64,000 nucleotides of DNA from Prorocentrum cordatum (taxonomy: Eukaryota; Sar; Dinophyceae; Prorocentrales; Prorocentraceae), in NCBI GenBank assembly GCA_963575745.1, contig CAUYUJ010003032.1:1-64000 (forward strand), written 5' to 3'. Each line of letters opens with the position of its first letter. Within the stretch, counting starts at the first letter, position 1. Below are positions 55,253-64,000 of the stretch, piece after piece. The position numbers and the translations under genes were made by a program. The notes beneath the pieces were generated by a model, which was given only the letters and a program-made list of their open reading frames with translations, had not been told where the DNA came from and ran no database searches.

Positions 55253-58200
55253 TTACGCCGCGTAGAGCACAATACTCTGAACTCTCTGAGCATACCTCTC
55301 ATATTTATCTTTCAACGGGATGGCCGTGGAGCGGAAGAAGGTCGCCTGCCCCCAGAAGGCCCTGCGAGCAGAGTCAATACTAGCGTCCAAATCTGGATGT
55401 TCATTCACATGTAGTTCAGAACAAATATGAGCCCCAAGCACCTCCATCTCCGTCGCTTTTCTAAATCGATGCACTCCAGACTCCTCCGACCCCATCGAGA
55501 GAACAAGATCAGCAGTGCGTAGTATTTCCCCTTCCACATCTCGCGGAGGCTCGACCCCGAACACCATGTACAATAGGCTGGATTCTTCCCATTGCATGCC
55601 ATAGTCATGTAACTGTGTAGTTAGACCGTATAACATGCGCGTGAGTTCCTCCCGACTCCGAGCCAATACATAACAGTTGTCCGCCCAAAGGAAGTGATTA
55701 ATAATCGAAACACAGCTAGTCGAGCCAGTCGCAAACTCAATACGATAACCTGGTCCTAGTACGTCCCATTCTCGAATCGTGGAGCCCCACATAGTAGCAA
55801 CAATAAGATTGAAAGCCAACGGGCCCTCAGGCCCTCCCGTCCGAATACATTTGTCCCACCTTACCTCCACCACCTCAATCCCATCATAATAGACAGTGCC
55901 TACACATTCGCACAAGGGGTTAAGTAGAGCATACTGTAGGTATAGGGGTACACTCGCATGATCCAACCCGCGCCTGACATTGGCCACCGTGCAGTGATCG
56001 AACGCCTGAAGGACATCAGCGTTCGCCAAGTGTGCCGTTTCCCCTTTTCCCCATTGTGCAGCATGTTGACCTATGTGTTTGATGCTAGCCGTGATTTCGT
56101 GTGTACGACGATGTTCCTGGAAACCATACAACCCAATATGACGAAACACTCCGTTTCTTTCAATATGACCCTCAACCAGGAGAACAATACAGGAACTGAA
56201 CCATCTCGAAACAGCATTCTGCATACACAGCAAACGTCCGTCTTTTAACTTAGTAATCCCTGGAGTTTTTGGCATAAAAGAGACGAGAATCTCACGCCAC
56301 GACTGAGGATACGGAATCGTGAGCTTGATGATTTTATCGAACAACTTCTGGATCGCTCTGAGAGCACACCACGGCAAGCTCCTTAGAATCTCGCACGATA
56401 TCCCGTCTGGCCCAGTAGCCCTCTGGGTCTTCAGCCGAGCACGTGCTCTGAGAAGCAGCGCCATACTAATTCCCACAACTGGTGTGGATCGTACTTCATG
56501 TACAGCCCTCATCCTGATCTCCTCCATCATACTGTTGGTGGAATTGCGTATCTCTTCGGACGACACCTTGAAACGAACGAACTTGTCGAGCTCCTCCTTC
56601 CACTCCTCACGGTCCTCCGTCTCCCTCCCATCCACCACTAAATGTTTGATAGTATATCTGACCTTACGCTTTGTTGGGGGGCATCTGCACATAATCATAT
56701 CACGTCGATAACCTCTGCGTAGACGATTAGCCTCATTCTTTAACCTCCTCAACCTCTCCACATCCTCCTTCGGACACATCTTAACCTCCTCCTCAGCTCT
56801 TGTGAGCTGCACCGGCCTGGACGGCTCTCTCGGTCTTCTCGCACCCGTGGTGGAGTAGTCCACCGTCGGTGATAAGTACGCCTCCAGCATAGTACTCTGC
56901 AGACACTGTGGACAGGTCACAGACGGACACCTTGAACGAGCGAAGGCAGCACCGCCTAGATTCGAATCCACATGCTGTCGAGCCTGATGCTCATCAGCCC
57001 AAGTCGAACACTTGTATCCGACCAGAGACGGCCTAGACTTCTGACCAGGCTGGGGGTCAGGGCGACGAACAATCACATTCCCAGGGTCAGTGAAACTCGC
57101 CGTGATGATTGCGTGATCGGATAATCTACTGAACTGCTTCTTCCCACCCCTCTTGAAACACCACTTCACCTCCAGATCCGAGAACTCCCAACGGTGAGGG
57201 ACCATTAGGTAATCCAGGACCCTCTTCGAAGTCAGAAACTTGTTCTCCCCCCACGACTCCCAGGTATGCCTCCTAGTACCGAAAGTGTTGGCGGCCTTCA
57301 GTCCATGTGATTCCATGAACTCTAAGAGCAGCTCCTTCAGCCTCCTCCTCCGACTCCTCCTCTCGATCTGCTGTGTACCGTCTCCTCCTCTCTCCCACCT
57401 TCTGTCCGTACGAGTACCCTCCTCTCCAGTAGCCTCATACTCCTCCCCATTATACGTAAACTTGCATCCAGGCGGAATCTCCACATTTGCATCGAGCAGA
57501 ACACAAAAGCTGGCCTGAGGAAACTTAGTGCGGAGAACATTACGAGCACGACCGATCTGCTCATAGACCTCCGCAGCTATCTCTACACAATCCTCCACAT
57601 AAGGGTCTGGCAAATACGCTGACACAATAATGAGTGGTGACTTCTCTGACCCAAAGACACCGATAACGAACCTCGTGAAACAAGTGAAGAACATACGGAC
57701 GGCAGCCGCCCAAGATCTGTCGAAGATGAGAGCTGCCTTACTACACGAACTAGTTTTGACGCGCCACCCCAAGCGTTCAAATTCCCCATGCACAAGGTAT
57801 TGAGTTTCCTGACATGCAAAGAGCCCACCACATGCCCTCATATGATGGAGAATCTCAGCACATTTAAAATGAGCCTCACCTGCTTTGTTCAGGTTCCAGC
57901 TCGCCAAACGCATGCCTCGGACGAGGCGCCGCAAACGCCACTGCCTACGATTTACTTCCTGAAGTATATCATTCATGGGGACCGTCAGCGCAGGATAAAT
58001 AGAAACAATACGAGCCCATGTATCAGCATGAAGAACCCAGGCCCCTGTGGTGTTCGTATACGTCGCAAAACAGACGGGTCGGAAATTCGGAACAGCTTGA
58101 GTCCAAATCTGACTCCTCGGTGGCCCCACCTCCCCACGGATCTCGATTTGAACATGAGCCGAGGTCATACTTAGCCAAGTCCCACAGAAACGAGCAAACG

Positions 58201-59359
58201 CTTTCACATGATCACGCTTCCAGGGTGCACACTCCACTAACGTACGAATCTTTCTGGGATCGATTGGCGTGTCCATATCATGAGTGAGAACATCGGCATT
58301 TGGATACGTATAACCTGGGGGCGGGGCAATACGATCGGCTGGTTCCTTACAGACCATATCCATCCATTTCTTTATTATCCAAAGAGTGTCCCGTGGTGTC
58401 CCTTCTTTGAAACCGACCTTCACACTTCCGTACATATATCTTCCTCCGTTTAATCGTTCAGTTTTATCTTTGTCGTAAGCATTCCTTTCCACCCCCTGAA
58501 GTGTTCCAATCATATTCGATATTAGCTGTGACGCATCCGCCCAGGGTATCATTTGATTTCCCCGATTTACTTGATTCGACCAATCTGTAACCCACCCTTT
58601 TAGTTCGAGATAAGTTGGTGTGAACTGGCTCGATCGCCCTTGTTGCACGTGAGGGATCGAACCTACACCTCCACCAGAGGAGCCACCAGGGCCCACACTA
58701 GTCGAAACCGAAGCTGCAGGAGATCCAGCCAAAATTTGCTTAACCTGGTTCTCCAAAATATCTGTCCGTGCATCTGATTTGTCCATTCGCTCCGTATGCA
58801 ACTTGAGTGTGTCATCAACTCTTTTGATGTCAGTCTTCGTCGATTGAACAACATGGATGAGATCCTCATGGGCATCCTCCGTTTTCCAAACATGCTTCAT
58901 CATCATCTGTTTGAATGGATCCTTCTCCTTCGCTAACATCACCTTCCTCTCCTCCTCAATCTCTGGGCCACGTGCACGTTTGGATCGAATCTCACCATCC
59001 CCCGTCATCGCGGCATCCGCCGCTGCAGCAACATGAGTCATATTCTCAAGAATATTACCGTTCAATCCGTATTTATCTAACCAGCTCCTATCGTCCTCAC
59101 GTTGACGTTTGTTTGATGCTGCCTCCAGCGCCTGCAGATCTTTCTGATCCCACGGCTGGTATTCCTCAAGGTAATCGAAGTTGACTCTCTCGTCCTGGTA
59201 ATCTTCTGTGGGTATGTCCAAATTCCTTTGACTCCGAAACCACTCCTCAGTGCGTTCACCCCAATGCTCGAGTCCTATCTCTCTCCTCAATGCCAGCTGA
59301 GCCTCAGGACTGTCGTACGACGTTATGTCAACAACGATCCACACACAAGGAACTTCCAC
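55253..59359 (-). CDS. LINE 2 polyprotein: coiled coil, endonuclease, reverse transcriptase
   Basis: 1368 open codons, but the first codon is GTG and an in-frame TGA lies just upstream. The first in-frame ATG is at 59041 (residue 107), so the true start may be there. Residues 80-210 are charged and probably coiled (KRVDDTLKLHTERMDKSDAR). Residues 483-757 are an exonuclease/endonuclease/phosphatase-type nuclease: SWNLN (486-490), CQETQ with the catalytic Glu (518), LLDANVE (about 621-627) and LSDHAII (746-752). RT spans about 965-1320: RATGPDGISCEILRSL, NADVLQAFDHC (D1115, D1121), GGPEGPLAFN and FLWADNCY (A1226-D1227-N1228, where most RTs have x-D-D). The frame ends at a TAA that replaces the GAG (Glu) present in the related LINE at 61.6-63.3 kb. 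The protein would nick the target and prime reverse transcription on it. Confidence 0.8.
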   Translation of the reverse strand: MEVPCVWIVVDITSYDSPEAQLALRREIGLEHWGERTEEWFRSQRNLDIPTEDYQDERVNFDYLEEYQPWDQKDLQALEAASNKRQREDDRSWLDKYGLNGNILENMTHVAAAADAAMTGDGEIRSKRARGPEIEEERKVMLAKEKDPFKQMMMKHVWKTEDAHEDLIHVVQSTKTDIKRVDDTLKLHTERMDKSDARTDILENQVKQILAGSPAASVSTSVGPGGSSGGGVGSIPHVQQGRSSQFTPTYLELKGWVTDWSNQVNRGNQMIPWADASQLISNMIGTLQGVERNAYDKDKTERLNGGRYMYGSVKVGFKEGTPRDTLWIIKKWMDMVCKEPADRIAPPPGYTYPNADVLTHDMDTPIDPRKIRTLVECAPWKRDHVKAFARFCGTWLSMTSAHVQIEIRGEVGPPRSQIWTQAVPNFRPVCFATYTNTTGAWVLHADTWARIVSIYPALTVPMNDILQEVNRRQWRLRRLVRGMRLASWNLNKAGEAHFKCAEILHHMRACGGLFACQETQYLVHGEFERLGWRVKTSSCSKAALIFDRSWAAAVRMFFTCFTRFVIGVFGSEKSPLIIVSAYLPDPYVEDCVEIAAEVYEQIGRARNVLRTKFPQASFCVLLDANVEIPPGCKFTYNGEEYEATGEEGTRTDRRWERGGDGTQQIERRSRRRRLKELLLEFMESHGLKAANTFGTRRHTWESWGENKFLTSKRVLDYLMVPHRWEFSDLEVKWCFKRGGKKQFSRLSDHAIITASFTDPGNVIVRRPDPQPGQKSRPSLVGYKCSTWADEHQARQHVDSNLGGAAFARSRCPSVTCPQCLQSTMLEAYLSPTVDYSTTGARRPREPSRPVQLTRAEEEVKMCPKEDVERLRRLKNEANRLRRGYRRDMIMCRCPPTKRKVRYTIKHLVVDGRETEDREEWKEELDKFVRFKVSSEEIRNSTNSMMEEIRMRAVHEVRSTPVVGISMALLLRARARLKTQRATGPDGISCEILRSLPWCALRAIQKLFDKIIKLTIPYPQSWREILVSFMPKTPGITKLKDGRLLCMQNAVSRWFSSCIVLLVEGHIERNGVFRHIGLYGFQEHRRTHEITASIKHIGQHAAQWGKGETAHLANADVLQAFDHCTVANVRRGLDHASVPLYLQYALLNPLCECVGTVYYDGIEVVEVRWDKCIRTGGPEGPLAFNLIVATMWGSTIREWDVLGPGYRIEFATGSTSCVSIINHFLWADNCYVLARSREELTRMLYGLTTQLHDYGMQWEESSLLYMVFGVEPPRDVEGEILRTADLVLSMGSEESGVHRFRKATEMEVLGAHICSELHVNEHPDLDASIDSARRAFWGQATFFRSTAIPLKDKYERYAQRVQSIVLYAA

Positions 59360-59594
59360 TCGTTCAATAAGAGATAATAAATGCAGACAGACAATAGACA
59401 GCAGTGCAGCACACCAGAAAGTATCTCAATACCACGAAGAAGAATTCAGCGTACAATACAAGAGAAGTAGAGTAAGCAGACAAAAACCTCGAGGGAACCC
59501 AGGCAGGCCAGGCTCACACCCCGAGGCAAGGCTCGCTAGAACGTCTGGAGGTTACCCAGGCAGAGACGTTCTTGAGCCGAGACGTTCTTGAGCG

Positions 59595-60081
59595 GGAGCC
59601 TCGTAGAGCTTTCTTGCGCGGCGCTGCCGACTACACATTAAGATTTTTTGTTCACGATATCGCGAGTTCAGTACAGAAAACGGACAACACTCGTCAAAAT
59701 GACTCGAAGAATACAAATGAGTTGGCGGACCCAGCTCGAGCAGCAGACCGAGTTCAGAGCTGTAGATCGAACAGATGAACGCGCCTCATGATTACCAATT
59801 GGTTTCTGGAAGCATCAGCTCTGCAGCTTTTCCATGTCCCGAGATAAATAGAGAAACCGTTAATGCGCGTCAAGATGACTCGAAACGGCCGTCGGTTCCA
59901 GCAAGTGTTTTGATAGTAATATTGCAGCTACGGACCTAAGAGTTTAACTGACAGTCGCGGCATAACCTACTACACGTGAGAAAAAAAAACCGTTCTCAAA
60001 ACGAATTTTCAATTTTTCCACACACATTAGAATCTCGACCCAAAGTTAACACATTCTCTCTTGATGCGCGGTCGGCAAACT
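59595..60081 (+). repeat. Right flank of LINE 2: hairpin module related to the 24.9-kb type
   Basis: GGGAGCCTCGTAGAGCTTTC then TTGCGCGGCGCTGC matches what follows the hairpin at 24911 and 35455 (GGGAGCCTCGTAGAGC, CGCGCGGCGCTGCTCGGA). It continues with diverged monomer text and GTGTTTTGATAGTAATATTG, and ends GGTCGGCAAACT before a type-1 unit. Confidence 0.7.
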
Positions 60082-61255
60082 GGGCGCCGGCGGTAAACCG
60101 TCAACCTTTCTTACCGCCGGGGGACTCGTAGAGCTTCCTGACTGTATATAATGTAGAAAATAAATTGCAGAGAACGAAAAGTTTTTCAGCCGAAGCGATT
60201 TCAGACCTCTCGATGCAACAGCCGAACACCCCCTGATGCTTCTGGATTGTCTTCTGTACGAGCTCTGTTGCTCTCCTACAGCCCGAGTTACGTGCGCTCA
60301 TCAACAGCACCTCTGAAGATAACTCAAACGAAACGAATAGTTTCCTAAACCCAGCTCGAGTATCAGACCGAATTCAGGCCTCTGAACGCGACAGACGGAC
60401 GCGTCTGATGTCTCCGAATCGATCCCTGTGATGACCAGCCCTGCAGCTCCCCTACAGCCCGAGTTAGGTGCAGAAAACCGACAGCATCTTTCAGGATGAC
60501 TCGAACAATACGAACAGATTCGCGGACCGAGTTCAGCCAGCAGACCGAGTTCCGAGCTCTGGCGTCCACAGACGGACGCGCCTGACGTCTCCAAATCGAT
60601 TGCTGTTCCCACACCAGCACTGTAGCCCCCTACAGCCCGAGTTAAGTTTAGAAAGCGACAGTACCTCTTTAGATAATTCGAATAATACGAATAGTTTCGC
60701 GATTCTAACTCGGGCAGCAGGGCGAGTTCAGAGCTCTCGATTCAACAGACGAACGCGCCGGATGATTCCCAATCGATTTCTGTGACTATAAGCTCTTTAG
60801 CTGCCCTACAGCTCGCGTTAAGCACAAAATATCGAGAGCGTTTGTCAAGATGACTCAGATAATACGAATAGGTGTTTGAACCTAGCTCGGATAGCAGACC
60901 GAGTTCAGGCCTCTGGGTTCAACAGGCGAACGCGCCTGATCATTCTACATCGATTAGCTGTGCTTACTGGCACTGTAGCTGTCCTTAATTAAGCTCGAGT
61001 TATGTTCAGAAAACCGACAGCGCGTATCAAGATGATTCGAAACGGGCGATCCCGCCCGTGTGCTTTTTGGCAGTAAAAGATACCCGATCGAGCTGAGATC
61101 AAGATGGCGAGCGGGAATAAGATCAAATATCACGGGAAAATACTAGAGCTGAAACGAATTGTTGAATTTCGATAACAAAATTTTCAACCGACCAAAAGTC
61201 ACCAAAAGGTCCGTCGAGATTTTCCTTGCCAACTAGCTCTCCAGCGCCCCGGAAC
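60082..61255 (+). repeat. Type-1 higher-order unit, copy q
   Basis: Hairpin at 60089, complete head, monomers and tail, ending GCGCCCCGGAACT. Confidence 0.8.
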
Positions 61256-61544
61256 TGGAACCGGCGGTAAACCGACAACCAGGTTACCGCCGGGGTCCTC
61301 GTAGAGCTCGTTGCTCGCACGGCGCTCCTCAGTAGATATGCAGGAAGAATCTGGAGGAATATTGCAAAAAATCGAAACATCACGTTTTATATTTTGATTC
61401 GAAGACGATTTCGTCAAGTGTTTTGAAAGCAATACTGCCCCTACGGGCATCAGAATTCATTGGCGAACGCAAAATAACCCACAACAGGTGCGAAGAATAC
61501 CGGTTCTCAAAATGAATGTTCAAATCTCTCACAAAGTTCGAACT
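61256..61544 (+). repeat. Type-2-like module
   Basis: Hairpin at 61263 (CCGACAACCAGGTT loop), CTCGTAGAGCTCGTTGCTCG, an AGTGTTTTGAAAGCAATACT stretch, ending CAAAGTTCGAACT. Confidence 0.7.
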
Positions 61545-61768
61545 GGGCGCCGGCGGTAAACCGTCAACCTTTCTTTTTTGCGGACTTTGCGGTCGACTGT
61601 GCAGGCTTTCCAGCCTAGTCGGAAGCAAGGAGCGGGCGCATCGGGAGTAGGCGGAAGCCTCACCGATCCAAACGATCAGAGGCGAAAGCCAACTCTTATT
61701 AGGAGGATGAGAGGTCAAGCACACACACACGACAAACGAGGGCATGGCGTGAGTGAGCACAATCAAAA

Positions 61769-62480
61769 TCACATCATATCCTGTCCGAAATACGCTTGTA
61801 CAACCCGCGGCAAGATCATAATCGTATGCTCAACGGCCGAGACATCGGCATCAGTCACTGTTGAAGTTGGATCAATCGAGAGTGCCGCACTCTACACCTC
61901 CGTCCAAATGATCTCATGGCTGAGTGGCTGCCTTGAGAGTCTCGATACCCTTCCAACATCTATCCAGCACCCGACTCCCACGCCGTCGCAAGAGACACCA
62001 CCATCGAATCCAGCTCTGATGGCACAAACGCGAAACACCTGTTGTAACTGAGGGGCGTGAAGCCCTATCCTATCTCGAATCACTGGTGGCCCGACGCGGG
62101 CCGTATGAGTGAGTACATCTGCACGCGTGTTCCATTCCCTATATGTGTGGTCAATAATTTCCCTCCCGTGACAGGCAGGCCTAATTCCATATCTTTGACA
62201 CATGTTGTCGAGTTGGTTTATCATTCTGTTGATCCTATCCTGATACGTACGATTAAGCACCCTCCAGACACCCTGCAGCCAAGACACCACCAGAAGACTG
62301 TCCCCAGAAATATACACAGGGATCCCAAATGAGTCGAGGTCGTACTCAACCTCCTTCATATTTTGTAACGCAATACGTTTGGCCAGTTTGTCGTTGAACG
62401 CCGCAGTGCCCTCTTGGGCCCCATAGGTGTGTAGGTCGTTTGTGTGATAGTAAGTACCTCCTGCGGGGCCCCACCTGTTG
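61769..62480 (-). pseudogene. LINE 3 RNase H, permuted motif order, with a nonsense codon
   Basis: FNDKLAKRIALQNM helix; IPVYISGDSLLVVSWLQGVW; YREWNTRADVLTHTARVG; then AIRAGFDGGVSCDGVGVGCW (DGG strand). A TAG at 61892-61894 stands where LINE 2 has Tyr. Beyond it the same frame goes on SAALSIDPTSTVTDADVSAV then EHTIMILPRVVQAYF to a TGA at 61769. The Glu of the last helix (TELSAAE in LINE 2) is Asp here (TDADVSAVE). Both lesions make this copy inactive. Confidence 0.7.
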
Positions 62481-63300
62481 TACCGTACCCTTTTCTTTTC
62501 TGAAAATAACTCAGCATCGTCCGTGTACACATGTGTTCGCAGAACTGAACATACGCAGCATCTGTCGGCACAAAGGACTCCCACCATTTGAGTCCGTAGA
62601 ATTCGCAGAAAGAAAATAGCCAGCATCTCTGGCCGACAGCTCGACCTGAACTAACATGTCTCCTTTTTAGCTGCGAAGCCTCTTGGAAGTGAAACATACC
62701 CCGCAAGCACTCAGACGCATCCGTCCTGAGTCTGTCCCACAATGGGCCATACGCAACCGTAGTCATGTGGGGATCTCTCCACGTACGCTGCGTCGAAGAT
62801 ATTTCCTCATGAGAAGCAGTACACATCATAGAAATGAAATCAGCAGCATCCTTCGCGGAGTTCCACACCATACGAAGAAATCTCTGCACCAAACTCGCAA
62901 ATCCATAAGATCGGAATTGCTCTCTGGCCTCGTGGTACCGTCGTCGGTTCCAGTCCGCCATAGTCTCCTCCTCTCTCCTCGGCCGTCGAAACATACGGCA
63001 CAAACACCATCCCTCGAAGGCATTGAGCATGTGTAGCGAGGAAGCATCCGCAGTACATGTCTCTAGACAATACAACGCCATACTCTGCACCTTGTCTTGA
63101 TAACGGCAAAACTTATCACGAACAGCTACCGCTCTGTTACGAAAGAAATTCGACTGTCCAATGAAACAAGCTCGAGCCTCCTTGATGCGATATTCAACAT
63201 CAGGATAAGCAGGCACTAAGTATGTGGAGAAAATCTCATGACCCAATACTTTCATACTGCCAACACGTCGAAGTCTAAAGCTCTGATATCTCGAGCACGC
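62356..63300 (-). pseudogene. LINE 3 post-RT block
   Basis: One frame with KVLGHEIFSTYLVPAYPDVE, ARACFIGQSNFFRNRAVAV, LETCTADASSLHMLNAFEGW, RTWRDPHMTTVAYGPLWDRL, FCEFYGLKWWESFVPTDAAY and CEHMCTRTMLSYFQKRKG. It aligns along its length with the end of the 1368-codon frame and with 54779-55250 of LINE 2, and shows the codons that were lost or mutated there. After YFQKRKG the real sequence moves to the next frame, in which the RNase H is encoded. Confidence 0.7.
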
Positions 63301-64000
63301 AGGGGGACTCGTAGAGCTTCCTGACAATATATAATGTGAAAAAGAATTTCAGAGAACGACTAGTTTTTCAGCCCAAGCGATTATAGACCTCTCAAGATGA
63401 CTCTAACAAAACAAACGAACAGTTTTCCAATCGAGCTCGAGTATGAAACCGAGTTCAGACCTCTGAATGCGACAGGCGGACGCGTCTCATGTCTGCGGAT
63501 CGATTCCTGTGATTACCAGCTCTGCAGCCCCCCATACAGCCTGAGTTAAGTGCAGAAAACCGAGAGTATCTCTCTGGATGACTCGAATAATACAACAGTT
63601 TCGCGAATCTCGTTCGAGCAGCAGATCGAGTTCCGAGCTCTCGGTTCGACGAACGGACGCGCCTGATGTCTCGGAAATCGATTCCTGTGACCAGCAGCAC
63701 TGTAGCCCTCCCCCAGCACGATTTAAGTACAGAAAACCGAGAGCACTTCTCAAGATGACTCGAACAATACCAATAGGTTGGCGAACTAGCTCGGGGAGCA
63801 GGCCGGGTTCAGAGCTCTTGATTCAACAGACGAACGCGCCTGATAATTCTCAATCGATTTCTGTGATTATCAGCTCTGTGGCTGCCCTACAGATCGAGTT
63901 AAGTACGAAAAACCGAGAGCGTCTGCTACAATGACTCGAATAATACGAATAGGTTTGCGACCCTAGCTCGGCTAGCAGACCGAGTTCAGACCTCTGGATT
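63301..64000 (+). repeat. Type-1 higher-order unit, copy s, cut by the window end
   Basis: Its left end is the hairpin at 61552, split by LINE 3. Resumes GGGGGACTCGTAGAGCTTCC, then the shortened first monomer as in copies m and o, then about four monomers to the window edge. Confidence 0.8.

Larger units (their letters stand above)
53736..59594 (-). mobile_element. LINE insertion 2 in a hairpin, nearly full length
   Basis: About 5.86 kb on the minus strand. Its 3' end joins the plus-strand hairpin GGCGGTAAACCGTCAACC-AGGTT (53726-53748 region), reading CAGCAAAGACGCAAAA on the minus strand. The right flank resumes at about 59595 with GGGAGCCTCGTAGAGCT, the normal sequence after this hairpin. 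The hairpin's right arm (ACCGCC) is therefore lost and no clear target duplication is seen. Content, minus-strand order: about 230-bp leader with a 16-bp tandem duplication at its very start (59563-59594), a long frame with endonuclease and RT, a C-terminal block split by lesions, permuted RNase H, and a 265-bp 3' region. Confidence 0.85.
61576..63300 (-). mobile_element. LINE insertion 3 in a hairpin, 5'-truncated
   Basis: About 1.73 kb on the minus strand. The 3' end joins GGCGGTAAACCGTCAACC-TTTCTT (hairpin start 61552), reading CCGCAAAGTCCGCAAAA on the minus strand. The right side resumes at GGGGGACTCGTAGAGCTTCC, so the hairpin's right arm is lost, as in LINE 2. The copy starts in the post-RT region (SRYQSFRLRRVGSMKVLGHE), so endonuclease and most of RT are missing. 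There is no TSD I can see. Confidence 0.85.

Noticed and set aside
24911-61580. Regularly recurring ~30-bp repeats as a CRISPR array
   Set aside because: Spacing is 0.3-1.2 kb and irregular, the intervening sequences are themselves repeated modules, and no cas gene is present.
61892-62626. Programmed frameshift between post-RT block and RNase H in LINE 2 and LINE 3
   Set aside because: After correcting for the deletion in LINE 2, the shift is +1 there but -1 in LINE 3 and lies at different places, so independent mutations are more likely.

Overview
The window looks like nuclear DNA of a dinoflagellate, or a close alveolate relative. The evidence is indirect. It has very low gene density and long low-complexity tracts. 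It carries one broken Copia-type retroelement whose polyprotein has the layout I associate with dinoflagellates: zinc knuckle, HHCC integrase, a protease with a D-I-G-S site and a methyltransferase-like block. It also has several LINEs whose reverse transcriptase has A-D-N instead of x-D-D at the active site. I found no rRNA or tRNA gene, no CRISPR array and no bacterial-type operon. The only convincing host gene is one intronless reading frame on the minus strand at 7746-9086, a probable type II membrane glycosyltransferase-like protein.

Layout. 1-7.5 kb is simple and tandem repeat: a CAT/CAG tract, a ~110-bp minisatellite, GGCC-rich degenerate repeats, a CT tract, a ~143-bp tandem repeat and a GGAGA tract. 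7.7-9.1 kb is the host-like gene. 9.1-13.2 kb is mostly unrecognised, with two strong hairpins and a LINE C-terminal remnant. 13.2-24.5 kb (minus strand) is a frameshifted Copia-type element. It contains an unexpected Tpt1/KptA-like RNA 2'-phosphotransferase domain and many A-G-x-P-A spacer motifs. 24.5-64 kb is a mosaic of a few module types repeated over and over: ~1.2-kb higher-order units built from ~176-bp monomers, ~335-bp modules, 60-bp connectors and modules centred on a ~30-bp palindrome. Nearly every module carries the 11-mer CTCGTAGAGCT.

How the parts relate. The head of both main module types is a hairpin with stem GGCGGTAA/TTACCGCC or GGCGGTGA/TCACCGCC and a conserved GTCAACC loop. 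Three LINEs on the minus strand (40.6-41.3, 53.7-59.6 and 61.6-63.3 kb) each have their 3' end at the same position in this hairpin, and their last bases share a GCAAAG...GCAAAAAA motif. This suggests a LINE lineage that targets the satellite hairpin. All three encode a C-terminal RNase H whose motifs run in permuted order (D70-type, D134-type, then the DGG strand and the E helix). The LINE at 53.7-59.6 kb keeps a 1368-codon open frame with endonuclease and RT. The hairpin-targeted LINEs with permuted RNase H and the Tpt1-bearing Copia element are the strongest candidates for undescribed biology here.
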